Assembly (NCBI RefSeq): GCF_000317475.1
Contig: NC_019729.1
Span: 3,486,501-3,550,500 of the forward strand
DNA length: 64,000 nucleotides
Reading direction: 5' to 3'
From: Oscillatoria nigro-viridis PCC 7112
GTDB lineage: Bacteria > Cyanobacteriota > Cyanobacteriia > Cyanobacteriales > Microcoleaceae
Part shown: one piece after another, positions 53,592 to 61,482 of the stretch
Layout: each line of letters begins with the position of its first letter
Numbering within the stretch: position 1 is the first letter of the stretch
Notes under the pieces: model-generated
What the model was told of the DNA's origin: nothing
Databases searched by the model: none
What the model saw: the letters and a program-made list of their open reading frames with translations, nothing else
Position numbers and translations under genes: made by a program

Positions 53592-53804
53592 TTACCCTTC
53601 CAAAACCTCAACCAAATCTTCGATCATCAAATCGAAGACAGCAGCAAGTTTCTGCAAAGCCGTATAGTCCACCGTTGCCATTTTTGGAGCTTGGGCGTAT
53701 TTTTTAACTGTGCTGTAGGGAATTCCCGTTCTGTCAGAGACTTCTTTGAGCGTCCAACCCTTTTCCTCAGCGAGTTATCGAACCCGCAACCGAATTAGCC
53801 CCAT
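53592..53804 (-). pseudogene. Xre-type regulator copy 4 of array, broken by a stop codon
   Basis: The 71-codon frame would encode the same MGLIRLRVR-LAEEKGWTLKEVSDRTGIPYSTVKKY protein as the copy at 54291-54503, but codon 10 reads TAA instead of GAA (plus-strand TTA in gagttatcgaacc). Apart from that change it is nearly identical to copy 54291-54503, so the break is recent. It ends in VEVLEG. It sits first in coordinate order, at the 3' end of a minus-strand array. Confidence 0.9.
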
Positions 53805-53824
53805 CTTCCCGCCGATAAATCAGT

Positions 53825-54037
53825 TTACTGTTCCAGAATTTCAACTAAATCCTCGATTGCAATATCGAACGCACGGGCCATCTTGTCCAAAGCTGTGTAA
53901 TCTACAGTTGCCATGCCTGGAGAATTGGCATAGGTAACGATCGTGGTATATGGAATACCTGTTCTTTTGGAGACTTCTGTCAGATTCCAACCCTTATCTC
54001 GAGCAAATTCTCGAACTCGCAGCCTAATTCGTCCCAT
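53825..54037 (-). CDS. Small Xre-type helix-turn-helix regulator (array copy)
   Basis: The product has 70 residues: MGRIRLRVREFARDKGWNLTEVSKRTGIPYTTIVTYANSP, then YTALDKMARAFDIAIEDLVEILEQ. It is a helix-turn-helix domain of the Cro/C1 (Xre) type almost without extra sequence, resembling antitoxins or phage-type repressors. It is the most diverged of the four tandem copies and is separated from both neighbours by 20 bp. The DNA target is unknown. The tandem context makes autoregulation likely. Confidence 0.88.
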   Translation of the reverse strand: MGRIRLRVREFARDKGWNLTEVSKRTGIPYTTIVTYANSPGMATVDYTALDKMARAFDIAIEDLVEILEQ

Positions 54038-54057
54038 ATTCCCAACGATAAATCAGC

Positions 54058-54270
54058 CTACTCTTCCAAAATCTCAACCAAATCTTCGATCGCAATATCA
54101 AACACGCGAGCCATTTTGTTTAAAGCTGTGTAATCTACCGTTGCCAGCTTGGGAGAATGGGCATAGCTTCTAACCGTACTGTAAGGAATGCCCGATCGCT
54201 CAGAAACTTCTTTCAATGTCCAACCCTTCTCTTCGGCTAGTTCTCGAACCCGCAATCGAATTAGACCCAT
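54058..54270 (-). CDS. Small Xre-type helix-turn-helix regulator (array copy)
   Basis: The product has 70 residues: MGLIRLRVRELAEEKGWTLKEVSERSGIPYSTVRSYAHSP, then YTALNKMARVFDIAIEDLVEILEE. The helix-turn-helix has an intact recognition helix (YSTVRSYAHS). This copy is intermediate: its first half matches the 54291 copy and its second half matches the 53825 copy. Unequal recombination inside the array could explain this. Confidence 0.88.
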   Translation of the reverse strand: MGLIRLRVRELAEEKGWTLKEVSERSGIPYSTVRSYAHSPKLATVDYTALNKMARVFDIAIEDLVEILEE

Positions 54271-54290
54271 CTTCCCGCTGACAAATCAGT

Positions 54291-54503
54291 TCAATGTTCC
54301 AAAACCTCAACCAAATCTTCGATCATCAAATCGAAGACAGCAGCAAGTTTCTGCAAAGCCGTGTAGTCTACTGTTGCCAGTTTAGGAGCTTGGGCGTATT
54401 TTTTAACCGTGCTGTAAGGAATTCCCGTTCTGTCCGAGACTTCTTTGAGCGTCCAACCCTTCTCCTCAGCGAGTTCTCGAACTCGCAATCGAATTAATCC
54501 CAT
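54291..54503 (-). CDS. Small Xre-type helix-turn-helix regulator (array copy, upstream-most)
   Basis: The product has 70 residues: MGLIRLRVRELAEEKGWTLKEVSDRTGIPYSTVKKYAQAP, then YTALQKLAAVFDLMIEDLVEVLEH. It is the first gene of the array in transcription order, so its promoter (in 54504-54600) probably drives all four. It is nearly identical to the broken copy at 53592. No toxin gene is adjacent, so a toxin-antitoxin role is not supported by context. Confidence 0.9.
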   Translation of the reverse strand: MGLIRLRVRELAEEKGWTLKEVSDRTGIPYSTVKKYAQAPKLATVDYTALQKLAAVFDLMIEDLVEVLEH

Positions 54504-54630
54504 TTATGCTTGACAGCAGCTATGCTCATATCTTTTAATAAAGATAGTTAACAGCGATCGCCCTCGGACCTGAGAAATCTAGAGCGATCGCCTTTCATTC
54601 ACCACCCACAAAAGTGGGAAGGATTTTCCT

Positions 54631-54873
54631 ATGATACCAAAACAATCGACATATCGCGATCGACTTCAACCTTGGCATCTAATTCGCCACCTCCCCAACT
54701 GTCAGCGGTTAACAGTCGCCCGTTTCGCCCGCCGCCCCGATGCTGAATCTTACCTAAATGCACTGCGCCGTTTAATGCCCGCAGTCCCGCATACAATTGT
54801 GTTCGTAAATGCGGTCTCTGTGTTAAATGAAAACAGCGTTCCAATTCAAACACAATTGCCGATCGAAGTTTAA
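54631..54873 (+). CDS. Small conserved cyanobacterial hypothetical protein
   Basis: The product has 80 residues: MIPKQSTYRDRLQPWHLIRHLPNCQRLTVARFARRPDAES, then LRRLMPAVPHTIVFVNAV. The pattern RDRL.PW.IIR.LPN.QR..VARF..R.DAE matches a small family repeatedly seen in cyanobacteria with unknown function. A GGAAGGATTTTCCT segment lies just before the ATG. It is divergent from the Xre array. The C-terminus after residue 62 looks less conserved. Confidence 0.7.
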   Translation: MIPKQSTYRDRLQPWHLIRHLPNCQRLTVARFARRPDAESYLNALRRLMPAVPHTIVFVNAVSVLNENSVPIQTQLPIEV

Positions 54874-55027
54874 TTGTTGAAAAGTACGCGCGTGCGGATC
54901 TATCCCGTAGGGAATCGCGCTTCCAAAAATAGGAATTATTCTATTTTACCGGAAGTGCGATCGGCCCTAAATTCCCCAAAAAAATGTTGCTAAACTATAA
55001 ATAGACTTGAGTCAAGGAGTCACATCA

Positions 55028-55816
55028 ATGCCATCTCCCTTTCCCGGTATGGACCCGTATTTAGAGCATCCCGAACTCTGGCCTGCCCTGCATCACTTGT
55101 TAATTAGTGAAATTTTTAGATTTTTGTCTCCCCAACTGCGTCCTAAGTATTTAGTCTCGTTGGAAGTGAGAATCTATGAAACCGCTGATGATGATTTGTC
55201 AATTGGCATTCCTGACGTAAACGTAATCCAGCCACAAACTGCAACTGAATTAATAACATCAAACGTAGCCGTTGCAGCGCCACCAACACAACCCTTGACA
55301 GTAAATATTCCCATGCCATACCAGGTTCGGGAAGGCTATTTAGAAATTAGAGAAAGAGGAAACCAAGCACTAATCACCCTGATAGAAATCCTCTCGCCTA
55401 GCAATAAGCGCACAGGAAAAGGACGACAAATGTACGAAGAAAAGCGAGAAGAAATTTTAGGTAGCCGCACTCATTTAATTGAAATAGATTTATTGCGGCG
55501 CGGTCGAAAAATGCCAGTTATTGGCAATAATGTTGAAAGTCACTATAGCGTTTTGGTGTGTCGGGGAAATCGCCGTCCCAGAGCAGATTTGTACGCTTTT
55601 AACGTGCAAAACGCGATGCCTGCCTTTCCTCTGCCGCTGCGATCGGGCGATACCGAACCTGTAATCAATTTGCAGGAATTATTCACTCAAATTTACGACA
55701 TAGCAAGTTACGACCTCAAGATAGATTATCGCAACTGGGAAGTCATACCACCGCTGTCAGAAGCCGATACAATTTGGGCAGATGCTTGGTTGCGCGATCG
55801 GGGATTGCGAGATTGA
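55028..55816 (+). CDS. DUF4058 family protein
   Basis: The product has 262 residues. It starts MPSPFPGMDPYLEHPELWPALHHLLISEI at the ATG at 55028; the frame opens at 55007 but that part lacks family resemblance. The core TLIEILSPSNKRTGKGRQMYEEKREEILGSRTHLIEIDLLRRG matches DUF4058, a family of unknown function common in cyanobacteria that resembles restriction-endonuclease-like folds (acidic E and K residues in VEILSPSNK). Whether it is a nuclease is not established. GTCAAGGAG precedes the start. Confidence 0.88.
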   Translation: MPSPFPGMDPYLEHPELWPALHHLLISEIFRFLSPQLRPKYLVSLEVRIYETADDDLSIGIPDVNVIQPQTATELITSNVAVAAPPTQPLTVNIPMPYQVREGYLEIRERGNQALITLIEILSPSNKRTGKGRQMYEEKREEILGSRTHLIEIDLLRRGRKMPVIGNNVESHYSVLVCRGNRRPRADLYAFNVQNAMPAFPLPLRSGDTEPVINLQELFTQIYDIASYDLKIDYRNWEVIPPLSEADTIWADAWLRDRGLRD

Positions 55817-55915
55817 TTTGGCGTGCAGCCATTCTCTTAGTCTGCGGAGGCAGACTTCGTTTTTGTAGAAGCGATTTCAATCGCCGAATGACTTAATTCA
55901 AGCATTGCTTAACAG
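55817..55915. repeat. Short palindrome element
   Basis: AGTCTGCGGAGGCAGACTTCG and GAAGCGATTTCAATCGCCG form two small stems of the AGTC/GACT dispersed family. They lie between the converging DUF4058 and ABC-ATPase genes. Confidence 0.55.
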
Positions 55916-56587
55916 CTAAACATCTTGGCTTTGCATCAACCGCTGCTTCAAACGCGCCGGATCTCCCCGATCGACAACTTGGCCCTTTTCCAACAAAAAA
56001 GCCCCATCACAATAATTCAACTCATCCAAACGGTGAGTCACCCACAAAGCCGTAATCCCGCGATTTTTCACCAACCGCTGCACCGCCGCCACCAAATCCA
56101 ACTGAGAATCAGGATCTAACAAAGCCGTCGGTTCATCCAACAGCAGAATTTCGCAGTGACGGGCGATCGCCCCAGCAAGGGCAATTCGCTGCTTTTGGCC
56201 CCCACTCAAAGCATAAATCGGCCGCCGCTGCAAATCCAGCAAATTCACAGCCTCCAAAGCCTCCGCCACCCTCGCCCGCACCTGAATGTTAGAAAGCTTT
56301 TCCTCCACCAGACCAAAAGCCACATCCGCACCCACCGTCGGCATCACCAATTGGTGGTCGGGATTTTGGAACACAAAACCCACCCGCCCACTCAGGCTAA
56401 TTTCCCCCGACTGGGGGTGCAGCAGCCCAGCCATCAGCCTCAGCAGCGTAGATTTGCCGCTGCCGTTAGTGCCCAAAAGCATCCAAAATTCGCCCTTGGG
56501 TACATCCAGAGAGCAACCTTGCAACACTCGATCGCCCGACGGCCAGCAAAAACCCAAATCCCGCACAGCAACGGCTGGCTGACTCAT
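55916..56587 (-). CDS. ABC transporter ATP-binding protein (CbiO/EcfA-like)
   Basis: The product has 223 residues. It has Walker A LGTNGSGKSTLLRL, Q-loop VGFVFQNPDHQLVMPTVGADVAFG, signature LSGGQKQRIALAGAIA, Walker B ILLLDEPTALLDP and switch VTHRLDEL. The PDHQ-x-x-x-PTV-x-x-D loop is characteristic of energy-coupling-factor-type ATPases, which import vitamins or metals. No matching T or S membrane component is adjacent. Start at ATG 56587 (MSQPAVAVRDLGFCWPS), 23 bp after the UPF0367 gene stop, so co-transcription is likely. Confidence 0.9.
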   Translation of the reverse strand: MSQPAVAVRDLGFCWPSGDRVLQGCSLDVPKGEFWMLLGTNGSGKSTLLRLMAGLLHPQSGEISLSGRVGFVFQNPDHQLVMPTVGADVAFGLVEEKLSNIQVRARVAEALEAVNLLDLQRRPIYALSGGQKQRIALAGAIARHCEILLLDEPTALLDPDSQLDLVAAVQRLVKNRGITALWVTHRLDELNYCDGAFLLEKGQVVDRGDPARLKQRLMQSQDV

Positions 56588-56610
56588 ATCGCCACCAACA
56601 CCCCCAGCCC

Positions 56611-56880
56611 TCATTCTGCTGTCATCGAAACAAAGCCAGGGGATCTGCCTGTAGATGACGCCCCCGATTTCTGAGAAACCACCACCCCAGAAATCTCGCT
56701 GCTGAGTACAGCCACCTTTTTCTCAGGATTTTTCTCGCAGGTGAGTTCCAAAATTTGCGGTTGGGAGTTGCGAACCGCCGCCAGTACCTCCTGGTAAACA
56801 GTCTCAGCGTCCTCCTCCAACTTCCGCTGCACCGACAGCGAGACGGGCGTATTCTTCACAATGATGTCAATGCTGAACAT
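56611..56880 (-). CDS. UPF0367 family protein
   Basis: The product has 89 residues: MFSIDIIVKNTPVSLSVQRKLEEDAETVYQEVLAAVRNSQ, then ILELTCEKNPEKKVAVLSSEISGVVV. This matches the cyanobacterial UPF0367 family of small soluble proteins with unknown function. The C-terminal tail (KSGASSTGRSPGFVS) is flexible. It is followed at 23 bp by the ABC ATPase gene. The adjacent upstream psbD is divergent. Confidence 0.88.
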   Translation of the reverse strand: MFSIDIIVKNTPVSLSVQRKLEEDAETVYQEVLAAVRNSQPQILELTCEKNPEKKVAVLSSEISGVVVSQKSGASSTGRSPGFVSMTAE

Positions 56881-57137
56881 ATAGTCTTAAAAACCTAAGT
56901 TTGGAGCTCTATCCTCAGTATATATATAGGACTTACCCACGGAAACCCAGTTTCTTAGAAAAATCAGAGGTTGAGGCCGATATATCTACCCAGCCACCCG
57001 GGTTCTGACGCACAGCCCAAAGACTCCTCTACAGTAGAAGTGCCCAAATGCAGGGCAAAGAATTCGGGGGCTTCGAGGGCTTCGGGGACTTCGGGGACTT
57101 CCGACAAGTCAATAGCCGGAAGTTTTTCAAGAAAAAC

Positions 57138-57173
57138 TTGCTCTTGTAAAGAATTACCTCTATAATCGTCAAT
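57138..57173 (+). promoter_or_regulatory. Sigma-70-type promoter of psbD
   Basis: TTGCTC at 57138-57143 and TATAAT at 57161-57166 are separated by 17 bp, a near-consensus housekeeping promoter. The predicted start would be near 57173, giving a leader of about 125 nt before the ATG at 57299. GGAG at about 57283 lies 12 bases before the start codon as the likely ribosome site. Confidence 0.7.
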
Positions 57174-57298
57174 ACGGTAAAGAAAAGTAAACTCTCTTCA
57201 TAATCCCACTCGTTTTCTGCTAAGCAGAGGCAACGGTTGGAGATTGATGATTTAGAGACCGATCCGCTGTAATTATATCTATTTGGAGATTTGCGTAA

Positions 57299-58357
57299 AT
57301 GACAATCGCAGTCGGACGCGCCCAGACCGAAAGAGGCATCTTTGATGTACTCGACGACTGGCTCAAACGCGATCGCTTCGTCTTCGTAGGCTGGTCTGGC
57401 ATCCTGCTATTCCCCTGCGCCTACCTAGCCATCGGTGGCTGGTTAACAGGCACCACCTTCGTCACATCCTGGTACACCCACGGTTTGGCAAGTTCCTACC
57501 TCGAAGGAGCCAACTTCCTCACCGTAGCAGTGTCCACCCCAGCCAACAGCCTCGGACACTCCCTGCTGTTCCTGTGGGGCCCCGAAGCACAGTGGGACTT
57601 CACCCGCTGGTTCCAACTCGGCGGGCTGTGGACCTTCGTCGCCCTCCACGGCGCCTTCGCACTGATCGGCTTTTGCCTGCGTCAGATTGAAATCGCCCGT
57701 TTGGTAGGCATCCGTCCCTACAACGCCCTAGCATTCACCGGCCCCATCGCCGTGTTTGTGTCGGTGTTCCTGCTTTACCCCTTGGGTCAATCAGGCTGGT
57801 TCTTCGCCCCCAGTTTCGGCGTCGCAGCAATTTTCCGCTTTTTGTTATTCCTGCAAGGCTTCCACAACTGGACCCTCAACCCGTTCCACATGATGGGCGT
57901 TGCAGGCATCTTGGGCGGCGCGCTGCTGTGCGCCATCCACGGTGCAACCGTAGAAAACACCTTGTTTGAAGACGGCGACGGTGCTAACACCTTCCGCGCC
58001 TTCAACCCAACTCAGTCAGAAGAAACCTACTCGATGGTGACAGCCAACCGCTTTTGGTCGCAAATCTTCGGAATTGCCTTCTCCAACAAACGCTGGTTGC
58101 ACTTCTTCATGCTGTTCGTACCTGTCACAGGCTTGTGGATGAGCTCCATTGGCATCGTCGGTTTAGCATTAAACCTGCGCGCCTATGACTTCGTATCACA
58201 AGAATTGCGCGCTGCTGAAGATCCTGAGTTTGAAACGTTCTACACTAAGAACATTCTGCTTAACGAAGGCATTCGTGCTTGGATGGCTCCGACAGACCAA
58301 CCCCACGAAAACTTCATCTTCCCTGAAGAAGTTCTGCCTCGCGGTAACGCTCTGTAA
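57299..58357 (+). CDS. psbD: Photosystem II D2 protein, stand-alone psbD copy
   Basis: The product has 352 residues. It is full-length and matches D2 over its whole length: [27 protein letters not shown], the [24 protein letters not shown] region, [20 protein letters not shown] (chlorophyll/iron-ligand helix) and the [19 protein letters not shown] end. D2 binds QA and P680 chlorophyll in the reaction centre. The usual partner psbC, which overlaps psbD in the main operon, is absent; a terminator follows directly. This is therefore the monocistronic second copy (psbDII type), which in other cyanobacteria is light-induced. Confidence 0.97.
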   Translation: MTIAVGRAQTERGIFDVLDDWLKRDRFVFVGWSGILLFPCAYLAIGGWLTGTTFVTSWYTHGLASSYLEGANFLTVAVSTPANSLGHSLLFLWGPEAQWDFTRWFQLGGLWTFVALHGAFALIGFCLRQIEIARLVGIRPYNALAFTGPIAVFVSVFLLYPLGQSGWFFAPSFGVAAIFRFLLFLQGFHNWTLNPFHMMGVAGILGGALLCAIHGATVENTLFEDGDGANTFRAFNPTQSEETYSMVTANRFWSQIFGIAFSNKRWLHFFMLFVPVTGLWMSSIGIVGLALNLRAYDFVSQELRAAEDPEFETFYTKNILLNEGIRAWMAPTDQPHENFIFPEEVLPRGNAL

Positions 58358-58432
58358 TCAGCGCGCAATATCAAAATTTCCAACATTTTAAAAGGGTAAG
58401 ATAAAGCAGTTTAGGCTTTACCCTTAATGCTT

Positions 58433-58464
58433 AAAAAGCTCCTGCCTGGTGGCGGGAGCTTTTT
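58433..58464 (+). terminator. Strong terminator after psbD
   Basis: AAAAAGCTCCTGCC-TGGT-GGCGGGAGCTTTTT is a near-perfect stem-loop with a T run, about 75 bp after the psbD stop. It ends a one-gene transcript. Confidence 0.9.
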
Positions 58465-59079
58465 GTTTCCAGGATTCGATCGAATTAGCGCCCTCAAAAA
58501 AGTTGATTTTGTACAAAAACCAACTCTGCCGGTAGCTAGAACAACTTGTGTCTTTATATCTGGTGAACTCTCCTATCTGGCAATAAATCGAGCGGTCTTT
58601 CCCCGCCACCAGAGATGGACTAAATTGCCAAAAAGTTTACAAAAGTGGGTCATACTTAACTTGACTGATTAACATTCTGGGCGGTATAATTACATCAACT
58701 CCTAAAAAACGCTTAATTATCTGGGAAAATAAACCGAGCGTGCAAGTCAAAACTTACCAGCCTGTTACAAGGTCGAACCGAAGTCCGCGTTTCGTTAAAT
58801 TGGTTGAAAATAGTGGATGACTCATGGCTAAAAGCTTAAACTAAGATTAATTAAATTAGGGCGTTCCTCCACCCAATTAACGCTTGTAGACTAGAATGAG
58901 CCGACTCCCGGGGATGAAACTCCGAAGCTGACCCTTCAGAAGTAATTGAGATTGAATGGTGAGACTTAATTGACACTCTCCTGGCTAAAGCCGAGGAGAT
59001 TCTTGATTCGCAGAATCGACTTGCCGGTGCAGAATTACTTCAACATCGGTAGCGGTCAATTCTCCACAAGCGTTCGGAT
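58465..59079. other. Intergenic region, right side of TnpB element 2
   Basis: No credible gene. On the minus strand TCTCCTCGGCTTTAGCCAGGAGA, then GTGTCAATT (58968-58999), is the probable guide-RNA 3' hairpin and element end, matching TnpB element 1. The rest (58465-58967) is AT-rich. Short frames at 58427-58672 overlap the terminator and are spurious. Confidence 0.6.
58977..58999 (-). ncRNA. Putative omega-RNA 3' hairpin / right end of TnpB element 2
   Basis: TCTCCTCGGC-ttta-GCCAGGAGA is followed on the minus strand by GTGTCAATT, as in the first element (GTTGTCAATT). The shared terminal GTCAATT marks the right end near 58970. The bases beyond it (minus strand, starting TTAAGTCTCACC) would act as guide if the RNA is processed as in known TnpB systems. 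Confidence 0.5.
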
Positions 59080-60195
59080 CTAAGATCCAAGTTCCGACGT
59101 GCCCCGCGTACTCAATCCCCGACTCAGGATATTTTTAGCTGCGTTCCAGTCACGATCTAATACGCATCCACACCGACAAGCGTGGGTTCGCGTTGAGAGA
59201 CTTTTCTTAACAATTGTTCCGCAACTAGAGCATTCTTGACTTGTTCCGTTAGCTGGTACGGCAATCGTAATTCTTCCGAATACTTTGCCAAAATATTCCA
59301 GCCAAATTCGGAACATATACCAAGAAGCGTCGTTAATCGATTTTGCCAGACAGTGATTCTTCACCATATTTTTAATCCTCAAATCTTCGTAGACTACACA
59401 GTCGTTAGACTGGATGACGCATCTTGCCAACTTCACGGCAAAATCTTTACGCTGTCTGCTGATTTTGAGGTGGCGCTTCCCTAGAATCGCTCTAGCTTTT
59501 TTCCGGTTTTGCGAACCCTTGACTCGTTTTGAAACTCGTTTTTGGGATTTCTTCAACCTGCGTTCTCCCTGGCGGAGGAAACGCGGGTTATCAACTGCAA
59601 CGCCATTTGAGTCAGTGTAAAACTCTTTAAGTCCTACATCTAACCCGATGGTGTTACCCGTGATTTCAATCTTTTCAGAACGGTCAACTTGAATGCAAAA
59701 CTGGACATAATATCCGTCTGCCCGTCTCACCAAACGTACTCGTTTGATTTGACTGCGCTGAGAGAAATGTAAGTCGCGCGTTCCTTTTAACTTGAGCTTT
59801 CCGATTCCTTGCTTGTCGGTAAAAGTGATTGATTTCCGGTCGTCTGCCAGACGCCAGCCCGTAGTTTTGTACTCGACGGAGCGGTTGTGTTTCTGGAATT
59901 GCGGGAATCCTTTTTTTCCTGGGACTTTCTTTTTACAGTTGTCGTAGAATCGGGAGATTGCCGACCACGCTCTTTCTGAGCTCGATTGTCGAGCCATGCT
60001 ATTCAATTCGTCGCAAAACGGAAATTCCTTAGCTAAAACAGCGCTATACTTGTTCAATGCGTATTTATCAACTTTTTCGTTTTCCATCCAAAACCGCAGT
60101 GCTTTGTTTCGGATGAACTGCACTGTTCTAATTGCTTCGTCTACAGCGTCAAATTGCTGTTTTTTCCCGTATGCTTTGAACTCAAAAACTAACAT
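59080..60195 (-). CDS. tnpB: TnpB RNA-guided endonuclease of an IS200/IS605-like element
   Basis: The product has 371 residues. Catalytic positions are visible as GLDVGLKEFYTDSNG (Asp), YEDLRIKNMVKN (Glu) and LDRDWNAAKNIL (Asp). A zinc ribbon CSSCG...CRCGC lies between the last two. It is of a different subgroup from the 30740-31918 protein (starts MLVFEFKAYGKKQQ). All catalytic residues are present. No TnpA gene is beside it. The upstream region contains two further hairpins (60310-60370). Confidence 0.94.
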   Translation of the reverse strand: MLVFEFKAYGKKQQFDAVDEAIRTVQFIRNKALRFWMENEKVDKYALNKYSAVLAKEFPFCDELNSMARQSSSERAWSAISRFYDNCKKKVPGKKGFPQFQKHNRSVEYKTTGWRLADDRKSITFTDKQGIGKLKLKGTRDLHFSQRSQIKRVRLVRRADGYYVQFCIQVDRSEKIEITGNTIGLDVGLKEFYTDSNGVAVDNPRFLRQGERRLKKSQKRVSKRVKGSQNRKKARAILGKRHLKISRQRKDFAVKLARCVIQSNDCVVYEDLRIKNMVKNHCLAKSINDASWYMFRIWLEYFGKVFGRITIAVPANGTSQECSSCGTIVKKSLSTRTHACRCGCVLDRDWNAAKNILSRGLSTRGTSELGS

Positions 60196-60309
60196 GACTT
60201 CGACCTCATCACGATAGTCTTATGCTACCAGAGTCGGCTTAATATCCCTCTAGTTGTTCACAAAGATTTACATGGTTTTACTTGACAGCGCCATCCTGAG
60301 AGTTCAGAA

Positions 60310-60370
60310 AATAGACTGGGAGGCTAAAGCCTCCTTGTCCCTTTCATCCCCGGACTAAAGTCGCGGGGTT
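60310..60370. repeat. Hairpin pair near the left side of TnpB element 2
   Basis: GGGAGGCTAAAGCCTCC (60320-60336) and CCCCGGACTAAAGTCGCGGGG (60351-60371) are two GC-rich stems with the AAAG loop typical of IS200/IS605 ends. They lie beyond the tnpB start rather than after its stop. They may be the left end of this element or remains of another insertion. Confidence 0.5.
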
Positions 60371-60746
60371 TTCAGGGTATTATTTATAATGTTTTAGCCA
60401 AGTTTTGTGTAGCAGTTGCAATGCACCTGATAAGCGCACAGCCCGGATTCTGAAGAACACATGGGCAAATAGCTGAAACGCCGATCGCCCGCTTGCTGTA
60501 GAGATCGATCGAAGACCTGGCAGCAGCAGTAATTTGCCCTCATCTTACAAAAATCTCAATTTGCATCCCCCACTTCTAATTCCTTGTGTTATTCTAATAA
60601 TTGTGAATACTAGAATGATACTCAGAACGCAAGTTCTTCTGGTAACGCTGGCAATGGCTAGCGCACAAATCATCACCTTAAATCTTGTATTTAGGTGATG
60701 TGCGTTCCAATATTAAGCCATTTAGCTAAACCTGGAGGTGATGCCC

Positions 60747-60818
60747 ATGATAGAAAGTAGTAAACGCATGGGTCATCAGATTGGAAACTACCGGCTGTGC
60801 GCCGGGGCCGCTCACTAG
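60747..60818 (+). CDS. Possible 23-residue leader peptide / small ORF
   Basis: ATG 60747 stands 8 bases after a perfect GGAGG (60734-60738). The frame runs 23 codons (MIESSKRMGHQIGNYRLCAG, then AAH) to TAG at 60816-60818. The start codon lies inside the GATGCCCATG/CATGGGTCATC stem, so translation would be controlled by its opening. It has no run of a single amino acid expected for a simple attenuator peptide. Too short for family assignment. Confidence 0.45.
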   Translation: MIESSKRMGHQIGNYRLCAGAAH

Positions 60819-60918
60819 CAGTCAGCCGTCGTCTCCAACGGGAAACGACTTCCACGGGGAACCAGGCTGAGCTAGGGATTCTCCCGGCAGTCAGGTTCTA
60901 ATCTGAAGACCCGCTAGA

Positions 60919-60998
60919 CCGCTCTCACCTCAAATAGTGTTAAATCTTGAGTATTAAAACTTGAGACTAAACACTATTGGTGAGAGCGGATAGTTTTT
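60919..60998 (+). terminator. Strong terminator-like hairpin in the leader
   Basis: An 11-bp stem CCGCTCTCACC / GGTGAGAGCGG is extended by AATAGTGTT / AACACTATT and followed by GATAGTTTTTGG. It lies about 60 bases before the pterin dehydratase ATG, so it may be an attenuator deciding transcription of that gene, or the end of a separate RNA. Confidence 0.7.
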
Positions 60999-61059
60999 GG
61001 TAAGGGTTTCTACACGTGGGCAGTTAATCTGCCATTGCTAATCCCAAAGAAAATAAATT

Positions 61060-61341
61060 ATGGCTGAGCTAATTAACAATACTGAAATTCAAGAGCGCGC
61101 CAGTCAATTGTCAGGCTGGACGGTTGAAGGCAAACAACTGCGCTCTACCCGTTTATTTAAAGATTTTATCGAAGCGATCGCCTTTGTGAATAAGTTGGTC
61201 GCCTCCTCAGAAGCAGCAGCACATCACCCCGATATAGAAATTTCCTACAACAAAGTTACACTTAACTTGACAACTCACGATGCCGGAGGGTTAACTGAGA
61301 AAGACTTTGCGCTAGCCCAAGAAATTTCTACGCTAGATTAA
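61060..61341 (+). CDS. phhB: 4a-hydroxytetrahydrobiopterin dehydratase (pterin-4a-carbinolamine dehydratase)
   Basis: The product has 93 residues. It has the active-site EAAAHHPDIEISYNKVTLNL with the conserved HHP and the later LTTHDAGGLTEKDFALAQEI. Recycles 4a-carbinolamine pterin in the cytoplasm. Cyanobacteria have many such proteins without a clear phenylalanine hydroxylase, and no such hydroxylase lies in the window. Start at ATG 61060. The long structured leader ahead is unusual for so small a gene. Confidence 0.94.
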   Translation: MAELINNTEIQERASQLSGWTVEGKQLRSTRLFKDFIEAIAFVNKLVASSEAAAHHPDIEISYNKVTLNLTTHDAGGLTEKDFALAQEISTLD

Positions 61342-61482
61342 AAGAGTGCCCGCTGGCCCAACAAGAGTCCCCGCTAGAGAAAAGCTCGCAAATAAAAAAT
61401 CGACTTGGGGTTAGAATCGGGTGCTAAAAAGTCGAGAGGCCAAACGTTCAATGTATAAAAGGCTATTCCCCATCATCCGACC

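Larger units (their letters stand above)
60600..61059 (+). ncRNA. Long structured leader with hairpins and terminator, upstream of the pterin dehydratase gene
   Basis: Several stems stand in series: AGAACGCAAGTTCT; GCGCACaaatCATCACCT / AGGTGATGTGCG (60660-60715); GATGCCCATG / CATGGGTCATC (60740-60778); ACCGGC / GCCGG (60790-60806); and GTCGTCTCC-aacgg-GAAACGAC. The last is a long stem CCGCTCTCACC...GGTGAGAGCGG (60919-60989) with an inner AATAGTGTT/AACACTATT pair, followed by ATAGTTTTT. I found no match to a riboswitch class I know. The final stem is terminator-like, so an attenuated leader or a stable small RNA is plausible. Confidence 0.5.

Noticed and set aside
53556..54497. Plus-strand frames such as 53556-53798 and 54294-54497
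   Set aside because: They are antisense shadows of the Xre array; the minus strand has intact helix-turn-helix proteins.
54504..54630. Toxin gene partner for the Xre array
   Set aside because: The spacer holds no open frame of suitable size; the next gene (54631) is divergent and of another small family.
60600..61000. Cobalamin, THF, fluoride or guanidine riboswitch
   Set aside because: Short words such as GGTTCTAATC or CTAGGGATTC recall parts of some classes, but the conserved core arrangements are absent.
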